Notes: generated by a model from the letters alone, not told the origin. Counted from the stretch's first letter, positions 33,654 to 48,093 are shown. The stretch: 64,000 bases of DNA from Streptomyces pactum (GCF_016031615.1 NZ_JACYXC010000001.1:620001-684000), one strand, 5' to 3'. A program made the numbers and translations.

Positions 33654-35105
33654 TCACCGCGATGACGACCGAGCGTAGTCAGGCCGCTCCATCGGCCGCA
33701 AGGCGTCCACGACGATCTTCTCCGAGCGCTGGATGTCCACTGTGGCCTGCTCTTTCTTCAGAGTCTGCACCACGCCGCCCGGGATGTTCAGGGCCGGCTC
33801 CAGGTCTTCCGGTTTACCGATCACCTTGAACACGAAGGGCTGCGTGACCTTCCGTCCGTCGATCCGGACGCCGTCGTCGGCGTCCGTGAAGTACGTGTCC
33901 GCGACGACCCGCACGTCGTTCACCTGGATCGCCTCGGCACCGGCGGCCCGCAGCTCCTGGATGGCGTCCAGCAGCATGTCGGCGCGGACCGCGCCGCCCG
34001 AGTCCCGGATCGTGACCTCGATCCCGGGCCCCTCGGCCGCGACGGTCCCGGCGAGGATGCCCAGCTGGCGCTCCCGCTGGAGCGTCTGCCGACGGGCCTC
34101 CTCGGCCTGGTCCGAACTGTTCTCCAGCTCGTTGCGCTGGGTCTCCAGGCGCTGCTTCTCGTCCGCCAGCCGCTGGGTGCGGTTGTCCAGTTCGTCGAGA
34201 ATGCGGACCAGGTCCTCCTGCCGGGCCCCGCGGAGCACGCTGTTCTCGTTGGTGGACCGTACCTGAATGGCCAGCCCCAGGCCGAGCACGAACAGCAGCA
34301 GCGCCACGATGAGTTGGGCCCGCGTCAGACGCGGCGGCCACAGCGCGTCGATGAGCCGCCGGCGCCCGCTCACCGGCTCCGTGCCGTCGTCCCGGCCCGG
34401 ACTCCCGGGGTGATCACCGCGGGAGTCCGACGGGCCGCCGGACGGCGCCGGGGGCTCCGCGGGCCGTCGCGGACCCGCGGACGCGTCCCCGGGCCCCGGT
34501 GCGGCCGCGGGCCGCGGCGGCTGCGGGCGCACCGGGGCCCGCGGGGGCTGCTGCGGCCCGGGCGTCCGCGCGGACCCGGCTCCCTGCGGGGACGGCGGCG
34601 GCCCGGGCTCCCGCCGGGGCCCGGCTCCCTGCGGCGGCGCCGGGGGCCGTTCGGGTCCGGGCGTCTGCCGGGGTCCGGCCGGCGGCCGCGGCTGCTGCTG
34701 CCCGGGTGCCCGTGGGGGCTCGGCCCCCTGCGCGGGCCCGGGCGTCCGCCGGGGCCCGCCCCGCTCCGCCGGCCGCGGAGGCAGGGGTCGCTGCGGGGGC
34801 CCGGGCGGCTGCGCGGAATCCGGTCGCCGCGGCGGCTGCGCCGGCCCGGGCGCCCGCCGGGGTCCGGCCGGCCGCCGCTCAGGGCCGGCGGGCCGGTCGC
34901 CGGGGCCTGCCTCAGGCCGGTCGCCGGGCCGCTCCCGGGGCCCGGCGGGCTCCCCGGCGCCGCCGGTGCCCCGCTGCTCGTCCTGCCGCTCGTCGCGCCC
35001 GGGCTTCTGGCGCTGCTCCCGCCGGTCGCCCGGCTGATCGTCGCGCCCGGGGGCCTGGTCCTGCTCCCGCCGGTCGTCCCGCTCGGGGGTCTCGTCGTCG
35101 CTCAT
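33654..35105 (-). CDS. DUF881 domain protein with long Pro-rich N-terminus
   Basis: 483 residues from the ATG at 35105; a GTG at 35114 overlaps the preceding stop by 4 bases and may be the true coupled start. Residues 1-245 are a disordered, Pro/Arg/Gly/Gln-rich region with many RTPGP/PPRPP-like units. Then a single membrane helix (RAQLIVALLLFVLGLGLAIQ, about 262-281), a coiled coil (about 290-345), and the DUF881 domain with AEGPGIEVTIRDSGGAVRAD and ELRAAGAEAIQVNDVRVVAD. The ordered part is the usual size, so the N-terminus is an extension. Membrane-anchored, role in envelope or division suspected from context. Confidence 0.88.
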   Translation of the reverse strand: MSDDETPERDDRREQDQAPGRDDQPGDRREQRQKPGRDERQDEQRGTGGAGEPAGPRERPGDRPEAGPGDRPAGPERRPAGPRRAPGPAQPPRRPDSAQPPGPPQRPLPPRPAERGGPRRTPGPAQGAEPPRAPGQQQPRPPAGPRQTPGPERPPAPPQGAGPRREPGPPPSPQGAGSARTPGPQQPPRAPVRPQPPRPAAAPGPGDASAGPRRPAEPPAPSGGPSDSRGDHPGSPGRDDGTEPVSGRRRLIDALWPPRLTRAQLIVALLLFVLGLGLAIQVRSTNENSVLRGARQEDLVRILDELDNRTQRLADEKQRLETQRNELENSSDQAEEARRQTLQRERQLGILAGTVAAEGPGIEVTIRDSGGAVRADMLLDAIQELRAAGAEAIQVNDVRVVADTYFTDADDGVRIDGRKVTQPFVFKVIGKPEDLEPALNIPGGVVQTLKKEQATVDIQRSEKIVVDALRPMERPDYARSSSR

Positions 35106-35110
35106 CGGCC

Positions 35111-35443
35111 TCACGCCCGGAAGACGTGCCGGCGGATGGCCGCGGCGTTGGAGAAGATCCGGATGCCGAGCACCACCACGACGCCGGTGGACAGCTGGGC
35201 GCCGACGCCGAGCTTGTCACCGAGGAAGACGATCAGGGCGGCCACCACCACGTTGGACAGGAAGGACACCACGAAGACCTTGTCGTCGAAGATGCCGTCG
35301 AGCATCGCCCGCAGACCGCCGAACACCGCGTCCAGCGCCGCGACCACGGCGATCGGCAGGTAGGGCTCGATCTCCGTCGGCACCACGGGGCGGACGACCA
35401 GTCCGACCACCACTCCCACGATGAGGCCCAATACGGCGATCAC
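35111..35443 (-). CDS. sbp: Small basic family protein (Sbp-like)
   Basis: 110 residues, with three or four hydrophobic segments: MIAVLGLIVGVVVGLVVRPV, then YLPIAVVAALDAVFGGLRAM (the signature ALDAxFGGxRA block), VVSFLSNVVVAALIVFLGDK and QLSTGVVVVLGIRIFSNAAA. Its ATG overlaps the stop of the upstream DUF881 gene (ATGA) and its stop overlaps the next DUF881 start region, so the trio is tightly coupled. Known elsewhere next to division genes; function not established. Confidence 0.92.
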   Translation of the reverse strand: MIAVLGLIVGVVVGLVVRPVVPTEIEPYLPIAVVAALDAVFGGLRAMLDGIFDDKVFVVSFLSNVVVAALIVFLGDKLGVGAQLSTGVVVVLGIRIFSNAAAIRRHVFRA

Positions 35444-36372
35444 GATGTGCCTGTGCCCTTCCCTGTGTCGGAGCCGCTGTCGTCCGCGGCACCGTCGATC
35501 GGCTCTGCGGTGCGTACGAGGAGACTCGGCGCGACCGGCAGCTTGAGTTGGTCCTTGACGGAAATCCGGGCCCGGATGCCGTAGTTGTCCTGCAACACCT
35601 TCAGGTACTGGCCGTCGGCGCTGTCCCGGAAGGCCCTGGCGAGCCGGTCCCCGTCCCCCACCGCAGACACCGTATAGGGCGGCACCAGCGGTTTGTTGTC
35701 CACCAGTATGGCGTCACCGGCCGCCCGGATCGCCGACAGCGCGGTCAGCCGCTGGCCGTTGACCGAGATCGCCTCCGCGCCCGACTCCCACAGCCCGTTG
35801 ACGACGCGTTGCATGTCCCGGTCCCGGACCCGGCCGGTGTCGGAGAATCCGGCGCCCTCCCGGGGGCCGCCGCCCTCGGACTCCGCCTGGTCCGCGTCGT
35901 CGACGACCAACTCCACACCGGGTCCGGTGACCTCGGTGGCGCCCGCGAGCAGCGCCACCAGTTCGGCCCGCTCACCACCGTATTCCTTCAGCGCACGCTG
36001 CTGCATGTCGCCGACCTGCTCGCGCAGCGCGTCCACGCTGTCCTCCAGGTCGTCGGCCTCCGCGGAGTCCGACTCGACCCGGTCGATGAGTTTCTCGCGC
36101 TCCTTGGCGACCGTGGGGGCCGATATCCGGGCCTCCACCGCGCCGATGGTCACCACGCCGGCGGCCAGGACCAGGCCGAGGGCGAGACCGAGCTTGGCGC
36201 GCAGGGTGCGCGGCAGCCCCTGCCGGCCGGCGGTGCCGCGCCGCGCCGCCGCCTCGGCGTACCCGTCGTCGAGGCTGTGGTCCATCACATTGGTCAGCAG
36301 CGACATGGAGGCGTCGGGACGGGGGCGCCCGGGTGGCGGTGCGGTGCTCCGAACGGGGGGCTGCTGCGGCAT
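35440..36372 (-). CDS. DUF881 domain protein
   Basis: 310 residues from the ATG at 36372; an in-frame ATG at 36381 is possible. Cytoplasmic N-terminus, one membrane helix (LGLALGLVLAAGVVTIGAVE, about 62-81), coiled coil (about 90-140), then the extracellular DUF881 domain with EVTGPGVELVVDDADQAESE and GLWESGAEAISVNGQRLTAL. The middle asparagine-glycine block matches the family. First gene of the DUF881/sbp/DUF881 unit, after a strong terminator hairpin that separates it from the sugar-nucleotide gene. Confidence 0.9.
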   Translation of the reverse strand: MPQQPPVRSTAPPPGRPRPDASMSLLTNVMDHSLDDGYAEAAARRGTAGRQGLPRTLRAKLGLALGLVLAAGVVTIGAVEARISAPTVAKEREKLIDRVESDSAEADDLEDSVDALREQVGDMQQRALKEYGGERAELVALLAGATEVTGPGVELVVDDADQAESEGGGPREGAGFSDTGRVRDRDMQRVVNGLWESGAEAISVNGQRLTALSAIRAAGDAILVDNKPLVPPYTVSAVGDGDRLARAFRDSADGQYLKVLQDNYGIRARISVKDQLKLPVAPSLLVRTAEPIDGAADDSGSDTGKGTGTS

Positions 36373-36436
36373 GCCGCACATCGTCGCATGTCGGGGGCGC
36401 CGTCACCCAATGGCCCCACCGGCGTGCCGGATCTAC

Positions 36437-36489
36437 GGGCCGGACGGGGGCCGGGACCCCCGTGCGGTGTCCCGGCCCCCGTCCGGCCC
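36437..36489 (-). terminator. Perfect 21-bp terminator stem after the guanylyltransferase gene
   Basis: Arms at 36437-36457 and 36469-36489 are fully complementary over 21 bp with an 11-nt loop. It sits 54 bp after the stop of the guanylyltransferase-mutase gene (minus strand) and 64 bp before the DUF881 start, so it probably ends that transcript. No T-run. Confidence 0.8.
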
Positions 36490-36542
36490 TGGCGACGTCG
36501 TCGGGCGGCCCCGGCGGCAGCCCGGCCGCCGGGGCGGTGCGG

Positions 36543-39041
36543 TCAGGAGGGACCGGCGCCCTCCACGATCTGGGACCACTCGTCCAGCAGGGCCTGGGCG
36601 GAGGCGTCGTCCGGCCCCTCGGCCCACAGATGGGTGACGGCCTCGGCCGGGTCGGGCAGCACCATGACCCAGCGGCCGTCGCTCTCCACCACCCGGACCC
36701 CGTCGGTGGTGTCCACGGACCGGTCCCCGGCGGCCTCGACGACCCGGCGCATCACCAGGCCCTTGACCGCCCAGGGGGTCACCAGGTCCCGGCGGAGCAC
36801 ATGGGCGCGCGGGATACGGGCGTCGATCTGGCTCAGGGTCAGCTGGGTACGGGCCACGAGGCCGAGCAGCCGGACGAAGGCCGCGGCGCCGTCGAAGACG
36901 CTGCTGGACTCGGGGATGATGAAGCCACCGCGCCCGTCGCCGCCGAAGATCGTGGTCTCGCCGCGGCCGACCCGGGTGAGGTCGTCGGGCGAGGTGGTGG
37001 TCCACTCCACCTGGGTGCCGTGGTACGCGGCGACCTGTTCGGCGATCCGGGTGGTGGTCACCGGCAGCGCCACCTTGCCGCTGCGCCGCTCGGCCGCGAC
37101 CAGGTCCAGCATCACCAGCAGGGCGCGGTCGTCCTCGATGATCCGGCCCTTCTCGTCGACCAGGGAGAGCCGTTCGCCCACGGGGTCGAAACGCACGCCG
37201 AAGGCGGCCCGCGCGGAGGCGACGATCTCACCGAGCCGCACCAGCCCGGCGCGCCGGGCCTCCTCGGTCTCGGTGGGGCGGGTCTCGTCCAGTCCGGGGT
37301 TGATGGTCAGGGCGTCCACCCCGAGCCGCCCCAGCAGGCTGGGCAGGACCAGGCCGGCGCTGCCGTTGGAGGCGTCCACGACGACCTTGAGACCCGACTC
37401 GGCGATCCCGCTGGTGTCCACCGCGCGCAGCAGTGACCCGGTGTAGGAGTCGAAGACGCTGGACGGGAAGCTCAGGTCACCGATCTCGCCGGGGAAGGCG
37501 CGACGGTACTCCTGACGGGCGTACACCCGGTCCAGCTTCCGCTGTCTCGCCCCGGACAGGTCGGCGCCCCGCTCGTCGAAGAACATGATGTCCACCGAGT
37601 CCGGCACCCCGGGGGAGGTACGGATCATGATGCCGCCGGCGCTGCCGCGCGCGGTCTGCTGCCGGGCGACGGGCAGCGGCACGTTCTCCAGGTCGCGGAC
37701 GTCGATCGCGCTCGCCTGGAGGGCGGAGATCACCGCGCGCTTGAGCGCCCGGGCGCCCCGCGAGTGGTCCCGGGCGGTGGTGACGGTGGCGCCCTTCTTC
37801 AGCGTGGTGGCGTAGGCGCCGGCGATCCGGACGGCCAGCTCCGGGGTGATCTCGACGTTGAGGATGCCGGAGACCCCGCGGGCGCCGAAGAGCTGGGCCT
37901 GGCTGCGGGACTCCCAGATGACCGAGGTGTTGACGAACGCGCCGGCCTCGATGGTCTTGAACGGGTAGACCCGCACGTTGCCCTGGACGATGGATTCCTC
38001 GCCGACCAGGCACTCGTCGCCGATGACCGCGCCGTCCTCGATCCGCGCGGCGCGCATGATGTCGGTGTTCTTGCCGATGACGCAGCCGCGCAGATTGCTC
38101 TGCTGCCCGATGTACACGTTGTCGTGCACCACGGCCTTGTGCAGGAAGGCGCCGGATTTGACGACGACGTTGGAGCCGACGACGGTGTGCTCCCGGATCT
38201 CGGCGCCGGCCTCCACCTTTGCGTAGTCGCCGATGTAGAGCGGGCCGCGGAGCACCGCGTCGGGGTGCACCTCGGCGCCCTCGGCCACCCAGACGCCCGG
38301 GGAGATCTCGAACCCGTCGAGTTCGACGTCCACCTTGCCTTCGAGGACGTCGGCCTGGGCCTTCACATAGCTCTCGTGGGTGCCGACGTCCTCCCAGTAG
38401 CCCTCGGCCACATAGCCGTAGATGGGCTTGCCTTCCTTCATCAGCTGCGGGAAGACGTCACCGGACCAGTCAACGGGAACATCGGGATCGACATAGTTGA
38501 AGATCTCGGGCTCCATCACGTAGATGCCCGTGTTCACGGTGTCGGAGAAGACCTGTCCCCAGGTGGGCTTCTCCAGGAATCGCTCGACCCGGCCCTCTTC
38601 ATCGACGATGGTGATACCGAATTCCAGCGGATTGGGTACACGGGTCAGGCACACCGTGACGAGTGCGCCCTTCTCCTTGTGGAAATTGATGAGCTCGGTC
38701 AGGTCGAAATCGGTGAGCGCATCGCCGGAGATGACCAGGAAGGCGTCGTCCTTCAGTGCCTCCTCGGCGTTCTTCACGCTCCCGGCGGTACCGAGCGGCT
38801 TCTCCTCGTTGGCGTAGGAGAGCTCCATCCCGAGCTCTTCACCGTCCCCGAAGTAGTTCTTGACCAGAGAGGCCAGGAACTGGACGGTCACCACGGTCTC
38901 GCTCAGCCCGTGCCGCTTCAGCAGCCGCAGGACGTGTTCCATGATCGGCCGGTTGGCGACCGGAAGAAGTGGCTTGGGCATGCTTGAGGTCATGGGGCGA
39001 AGCCGGGTTCCTTCGCCACCAGCCATCACGACGGCCTTCAT
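36543..39041 (-). CDS. Mannose-1-phosphate guanylyltransferase / phosphomannomutase-like fusion
   Basis: 832 residues. N-terminal nucleotidyltransferase: KAVVMAGGEGTRLRPMTSSM (residues 2-21) with the diphosphate-binding GGxGTRL and PKPLLPVANRPI; LVISGDALTDFDL (about 95-107) for metal. Left-handed beta-helix acyltransferase-like repeats about 250-370 (VAEGAEVHPDAVLRGPLYIG). C-terminal phosphohexomutase-like domain about 380-832, but a phosphoserine loop TxSHNP is not obvious, so mutase activity is uncertain. Makes GDP-mannose-type precursors for cell-surface mannosylation. Follows the CDP-alcohol gene by 124 bp on the same strand. Confidence 0.9.
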   Translation of the reverse strand: MKAVVMAGGEGTRLRPMTSSMPKPLLPVANRPIMEHVLRLLKRHGLSETVVTVQFLASLVKNYFGDGEELGMELSYANEEKPLGTAGSVKNAEEALKDDAFLVISGDALTDFDLTELINFHKEKGALVTVCLTRVPNPLEFGITIVDEEGRVERFLEKPTWGQVFSDTVNTGIYVMEPEIFNYVDPDVPVDWSGDVFPQLMKEGKPIYGYVAEGYWEDVGTHESYVKAQADVLEGKVDVELDGFEISPGVWVAEGAEVHPDAVLRGPLYIGDYAKVEAGAEIREHTVVGSNVVVKSGAFLHKAVVHDNVYIGQQSNLRGCVIGKNTDIMRAARIEDGAVIGDECLVGEESIVQGNVRVYPFKTIEAGAFVNTSVIWESRSQAQLFGARGVSGILNVEITPELAVRIAGAYATTLKKGATVTTARDHSRGARALKRAVISALQASAIDVRDLENVPLPVARQQTARGSAGGIMIRTSPGVPDSVDIMFFDERGADLSGARQRKLDRVYARQEYRRAFPGEIGDLSFPSSVFDSYTGSLLRAVDTSGIAESGLKVVVDASNGSAGLVLPSLLGRLGVDALTINPGLDETRPTETEEARRAGLVRLGEIVASARAAFGVRFDPVGERLSLVDEKGRIIEDDRALLVMLDLVAAERRSGKVALPVTTTRIAEQVAAYHGTQVEWTTTSPDDLTRVGRGETTIFGGDGRGGFIIPESSSVFDGAAAFVRLLGLVARTQLTLSQIDARIPRAHVLRRDLVTPWAVKGLVMRRVVEAAGDRSVDTTDGVRVVESDGRWVMVLPDPAEAVTHLWAEGPDDASAQALLDEWSQIVEGAGPS

Positions 39042-39165
39042 GTCGGAAGGGTCCTCCTCCAGGAGACGACGGTCATGCCATACCGACTGCCCCTGTCAGG
39101 ACGGCCCACGCATCACCGCGGTGGGGAAGAATCCGGCCTCCGCTCGGGCCGCTGCATCGGTGCGC

Positions 39166-39777
39166 TCAGTCGGCTGCTGTGGTGTCCGCCTTGATGAGGC
39201 GACGGACCTGGACCACGTAAAGGATTCCTGCCCACCAGTACAGCGTTGTACCCCATCCGGCGAACGCCCATCCGAAAATAGCAGCGAGTGACTCCAGCCA
39301 GCCACTTCCATCACTCAGCAAGAGCAACGGGAACGCGTACATCAGGTTGAACGTCGCCGCCTTGCCGAGGAAGTTCACCTGGGGCGGGGGATATCCGTGC
39401 CGGCGCAGCAGTCCGACCATCACCAGCAGTACCAGTTCACGGGCGAGCAGTACCGCGGTGATCCACAGCGGCAGGATGTCGCGCCAGGTCAGGCCGATGA
39501 GGGTGGACAGGATGTAGAGCCGGTCGGCGGCCGGGTCGAGAATGCGGCCCAGGCTGCTGATCTGGTTCCAGCGGCGGGCCAGTTTCCCGTCGAGATAGTC
39601 GCTGACGCCGCTGAGGGCCAGTACCAGCAGGGCCCAGCCGTCGCTCTTCGGCCCGCCGAACTCGGGCCGCAGAATCAGCCACAGGAAGAGCGGCACGCCG
39701 ACCAGGCGGGCCATGCTGAGGATGTTCGGGATGGTGAGGACGCGGTCGGTCTGGACGCGCGTCTCCTGGACCTCCAC
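39166..39777 (-). CDS. CDP-alcohol phosphatidyltransferase (PgsA-like)
   Basis: 203 residues from a GTG at 39777 with AGGAGG seven bases upstream. Signature DYLDGKLARRWNQISSLGRI followed by LDPAADR (about residues 63-90) is the CDP-OH motif D-G-x2-A-R-x8-G-x3-D-x3-D. About six membrane helices. Makes phosphatidylglycerol phosphate or a related phospholipid from CDP-diacylglycerol. Close relatives in actinomycetes are annotated phosphatidylglycerophosphate, phosphatidylinositol phosphate or cardiolipin synthase; sequence alone does not settle which. Confidence 0.9.
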   Translation of the reverse strand: MEVQETRVQTDRVLTIPNILSMARLVGVPLFLWLILRPEFGGPKSDGWALLVLALSGVSDYLDGKLARRWNQISSLGRILDPAADRLYILSTLIGLTWRDILPLWITAVLLARELVLLVMVGLLRRHGYPPPQVNFLGKAATFNLMYAFPLLLLSDGSGWLESLAAIFGWAFAGWGTTLYWWAGILYVVQVRRLIKADTTAAD

Positions 39778-39874
39778 CCGGGGGCCTCCTGTGGGAACGT
39801 GCCGATGATGCCCCCTGACTTTACCGGTTGACACACCGCGCTCCGCACCGGGGCCCTGAGCGTCCCGGACATAC

Positions 39875-39920
39875 AAAAAGGCTCCGGTCGGGACTTGAAG
39901 TCCCGACCGGAGCCAGAAAA
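39875..39920. terminator. rRNA operon terminator, perfect 16-bp stem
   Basis: Arms 39880-39895 and 39899-39914, perfectly paired, loop TGA, flanked by A-runs on one side and T-runs on the other strand (AAAAAG before, CAGAAAAA after). Immediately 3' of 5S on the minus strand; the flanks make it bidirectional. Confidence 0.92.
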
Positions 39921-39923
39921 ATT

Positions 39924-40042
39924 GTTCGGCGGCGTCCTACTCTCCCACAGGGTCCCCCCTGCAGTACCATCGGCGCTGAAAGGCTTAGCTTCCGGGTTCG
40001 GAATGTAACCGGGCGTTCCCCTAACGCAATAACCACCGAAAC
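39924..40042 (-). rRNA. rrf: 5S ribosomal RNA
   Basis: About 119 nt. On the minus strand it begins GTTTCGGTGGTTATTGCG and contains CCGGTTACATTCCGAACCCG and GGGGGGACCCTGTGGGAGAG, typical Streptomyces 5S, ending CGCCGCCGAAC. Ends are approximate to a few bases. Confidence 0.95.
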
Positions 40043-40112
40043 ACTATGAAGTTAACCAACCGGACACAACACGGTCGTTACTTCAGAACCAACACAGTGG
40101 ACGCGAGCAACT

Positions 40113-45049
<4,937 letters not shown>

Positions 45050-45400
45050 ATGCTTCCCCGTACTCGGGGCATCACTCGCGTTGAGCGGAACCGCCGGGAG
45101 GAATAGTCCCGACGGTTCACAGCGTCCTCGCTGTGTGTGTTTCTTCAAAGGAACCTCGACTCCCGGCCATTCACCGGCCCGGAGACGGGGTATCAACATA
45201 TCTGGCGTTGACTTTTGGCACGCTGTTGAGTTCTCAAGGAACGGACGCTTCCTTCGTACTCACCCTCTCGGGCTTTCCTCCGGGCGCTTCCCTTCGGTGT
45301 TTCCGACTCTATCAGGCTTTTTCCCTCTCCCTGACCGCCGCTTTCCGTGAACACGATGGCGCACAGAAAGACGATCCAGGATATGGATCAAGCTTTGATG
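45050..45400 (-). promoter_or_regulatory. rRNA operon leader and probable promoter region
   Basis: Upstream of 16S on the minus strand. CTTGAGAACTCAA (complement 45226-45238) is a boxA-like antitermination/processing element of streptomycete rrn leaders, followed by GCGTGCCAAAAGTCAACGCC and ATATGTTGATA. A TAGAGT (complement 45306-45311) is a candidate -10; no confident -35. The region to 45674 contains no gene. Confidence 0.5.
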
Positions 45401-45674
45401 GAGTGCCGCTCCGGTTCGTTCGCTCGCAGCCATTCAGTCCGCGGCGCCCCGTCCGAAGCAGGAATACGACAGTACAGCGCCGATCGGGTGGAGGCAAATC
45501 TGTTCGGGTCGGATCCGGCCGAACGGGTGCCACCCGCCCCGTTCGGCACCATCCGGACCGGCCGCCGCCGCCCGTGCCGGCGCATGACTGCCCAGGTCAG
45601 GCCCGCCGCACCGGCGGCGGGGCCCGGGCGTCGGCCGGACGGACGGCGGGCGGGTGCGCCACCGCGGCGCTCGC

Positions 45675-46601
45675 TCACTCCTCCTGCTCGGGGCGGGGCA
45701 GCGGGAACCCGCCGCGGTACTCCACGCCGTGCTCGGGCGGGACCGGCTCACCGGTGAAGACGTCGGTGCAGTAGGCCGCGAAGACCTCCGCCTCGCTGAG
45801 CGGGCGCAGCCAGCCGTCGTCGTCCAGGGCCCAGCCGCGGAGGGCGTCGGGCCGGCCGTCCGGGCTGGTGCGCATCACCAGCCCGGCAGGACCGCCGGTG
45901 GCGATCCCGGCGGCCAGCACGGTGCCGAAGACCAGGGCCTCCTCCTCACCGGCCAGCGGCGGCCCGGCGGAGCCGTCGGCGCCCGCCGGCACGGTGGCGC
46001 TCAGGGCCGCGGTGAGCGAGCCGCGCCGGGTCGCGACGCTGCACACCAGATGGTGGTCGCCGGGTCCGGCCGCCTCCAGCAGCCGGGTGAGCAGCAGTCC
46101 GGCCCGGCGCAGGGCCGCCTCGCCCAGGTCCTCGCCGCAGTCCGGGCAGTCGCCGGCCCGGAGCAGCAGCCCGGTGGCGGTGTCGGCGGTGGCCCGGCGG
46201 GTGACGGCGCGGAGCAGCTCGGGCAGCAGGTCCCGGACGGGCTGGCCGGTGTAGGGCACGGTGCCGCCGGCGGCCGCCACCTCGGCGACGTACCGGGTGC
46301 GGCTGCCCGGCGAATCGGGGTCGAGGCCGGCGTCCGCGCAGTACTCGGCGTACTCCGCCGGGTCGAAGAGCGCGACCGTGGTGTGCAGCTCCCGGGCGGC
46401 GAGGTCCTGTAACAGGCCCTCCGCCTGCCGCAGATAGCTCCGGTGGTCGTCGAAGCCGAACGAGGTGTACCGGCGCATGGCCGCGAAGTCCGCCTCGTCC
46501 GCCAGCAGGGCCACGGTGCTCGGCGCCTCCCGGCGCAGCGCCCGGCGGGTGCCGTGCCCCCTCCGGTGGTGCCGCCTGCCCCCGTTGTCGCTGGGTGCCA
46601 T
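45675..46601 (-). CDS. Conserved hypothetical protein
   Basis: 308 residues from the ATG at 46601, preceded by GGGGGAGAAC; a longer reading to 46637 is less likely. Basic N-terminus (GGRRHHRRGHGTRRALRREA), then RRYTSFGFDDHRSYLRQAEG, LFDPAEYAEYCADAGLDPDS and CPDCGEDLGEAALRRAGLLL with a CxxC pair (about 185). C-terminus EYRGGFPLPRPEQEE. Conserved in Streptomyces; function unknown. Downstream of the MFS gene by 10 bp, so likely co-transcribed. Confidence 0.75.
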   Translation of the reverse strand: MAPSDNGGRRHHRRGHGTRRALRREAPSTVALLADEADFAAMRRYTSFGFDDHRSYLRQAEGLLQDLAARELHTTVALFDPAEYAEYCADAGLDPDSPGSRTRYVAEVAAAGGTVPYTGQPVRDLLPELLRAVTRRATADTATGLLLRAGDCPDCGEDLGEAALRRAGLLLTRLLEAAGPGDHHLVCSVATRRGSLTAALSATVPAGADGSAGPPLAGEEEALVFGTVLAAGIATGGPAGLVMRTSPDGRPDALRGWALDDDGWLRPLSEAEVFAAYCTDVFTGEPVPPEHGVEYRGGFPLPRPEQEE

Positions 46602-46611
46602 GTTCTCCCCC

Positions 46612-48093
46612 TCAGTGAGCTGTGGATCGATGCTCACTCACCGTAACCGGGGGCACTGACATCACCGGCTCCGTGTGGTCGCGGACCAGACGGCGCTGGG
46701 CCAGGCAGGTCGCGGCGAGGAGGCCGCCGAGGGCGGCCCAGCCGGCCGGGCCGACCGCGATCGCCGTGGTCACCGCGAGGGGACCGGCGCTGCGCTGGAC
46801 CGCCTGGGCGAGGCTGTGGACGCCCAGGTAGGCGCCCTGGGCCTCGGCGGGGGCGAGCGCTACGGAGAGTTCCCAGGAGATGGTGGCGTGCAGGATCTCC
46901 GCGAGGGTGAAGGCGGTGGCGGCCAGCACCAGGGCGGTGCAGGCGGCCCAGGACGGGCCGGTGGCCGACGCGGCGAGGGCCAGCGCCCCGGCCAGGAACA
47001 CCCCGCCCAGCGGCAGCAGCGCCCGCCGGGCGGCCCGGGGGGTGGCGCCGAACCGGGCGCACGGCACCTGGAGGAGCACCACCAGGACGTTGTTGAGGAC
47101 CATCAGCAGCGGGGCCAGGCCGTGCGGCGCGCTGGTGGCGGTGACGGTCCACAGCGGCAGGCCGACCTTGAAGACGGAGTCGTCGAGGAAGAGGACGGCG
47201 TCACCGGCGGTGTAGGCGAGGTAGGGGCGGTCGCGCCAGGGGTTCGCCCGGGCGGCCGGTGCCGTCCCGGGACCGGCCGCCGGGGTGCCGCGTCCGCCGG
47301 GACGCCGGCCGGACGCACCCGCGGCCCCTGCCGGAGCGTCCGCCGCCGCACCGGGCGCGCCGGAGGCCCGGCCCGCCGCGTCCGGTGCGCCCTCCCCTGC
47401 GTCCGGAGCCTTCGCCTCCGCGCAGGGAGTGTCCGTGGCGGCGGGCGGAGTGTCCGTGGCCGCGTGGCGGCCGGCCGCCACGACGCGCGAGGCCGGGGGC
47501 GGCTCCTGGCAGCGCAGGGTGAGCAGGGCCGCCAGGACGAAGGAGAGGCCGTCGCCGAGGAGCAGGAAGCGGTAGACGGCGGTGGTCCCGGCGGCCAGGG
47601 CACCGGCCGCGGCGAGCCCGCCCACCGCCCAGCCGAGATTGGCGACCGTGCGGTTGACGGCCTGGTAGCGGGCGCGGGCGGGACCGGCGACCCGGGTCGC
47701 GTAGAGCTTGGTGAGGACCGAGGAGGCCCGGTCACCGAGGCTGCCGACCGCGGTGACGGCGGTGAGCAGGGTCAGGTCGGTGGTGGTGAGGAGGGCCAGC
47801 GAGGCCACCGCGCGCACCGCCTGCACGGTGACCAGGAGCGGGCGCAGCGGCAGGCGGTCGGCGAGGTGGCCGGCCAGGGGCGGGCCGGCGATGCCGATCG
47901 CGCCCGAGACGGCGAGCATCAGGCCGATCTCGGCCGTGCCGAGCCGGGCGACATAGGTGAAGTACAGGACGGCGGTGGCGGCCCACAGTCCGGAGCCGAT
48001 CCGGTCGACGAGGGTGACGGCGAGCATCCGGCGGCCGTCGGGGCCGCCGGGGATGCGGTCGCGGAGCGCGGTGGGACTGGTTGGCCGGCGCAC
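46612..48093 (-). CDS. MFS transporter
   Basis: 493 residues from a GTG at 48093 with GGGGGA upstream. Twelve predicted helices, e.g. MLAVTLVDRIGSGLWAATAV near the start, GLMLAVSGAIGIAGPPLAGH (loop 2-3 region) and a long Ala/Pro/Thr-rich cytoplasmic loop (about 205-285) between the halves. No recognised substrate. Divergent from the second MocR regulator, which probably controls it; no other transport genes around. Confidence 0.85.
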   Translation of the reverse strand: MRRPTSPTALRDRIPGGPDGRRMLAVTLVDRIGSGLWAATAVLYFTYVARLGTAEIGLMLAVSGAIGIAGPPLAGHLADRLPLRPLLVTVQAVRAVASLALLTTTDLTLLTAVTAVGSLGDRASSVLTKLYATRVAGPARARYQAVNRTVANLGWAVGGLAAAGALAAGTTAVYRFLLLGDGLSFVLAALLTLRCQEPPPASRVVAAGRHAATDTPPAATDTPCAEAKAPDAGEGAPDAAGRASGAPGAAADAPAGAAGASGRRPGGRGTPAAGPGTAPAARANPWRDRPYLAYTAGDAVLFLDDSVFKVGLPLWTVTATSAPHGLAPLLMVLNNVLVVLLQVPCARFGATPRAARRALLPLGGVFLAGALALAASATGPSWAACTALVLAATAFTLAEILHATISWELSVALAPAEAQGAYLGVHSLAQAVQRSAGPLAVTTAIAVGPAGWAALGGLLAATCLAQRRLVRDHTEPVMSVPPVTVSEHRSTAH

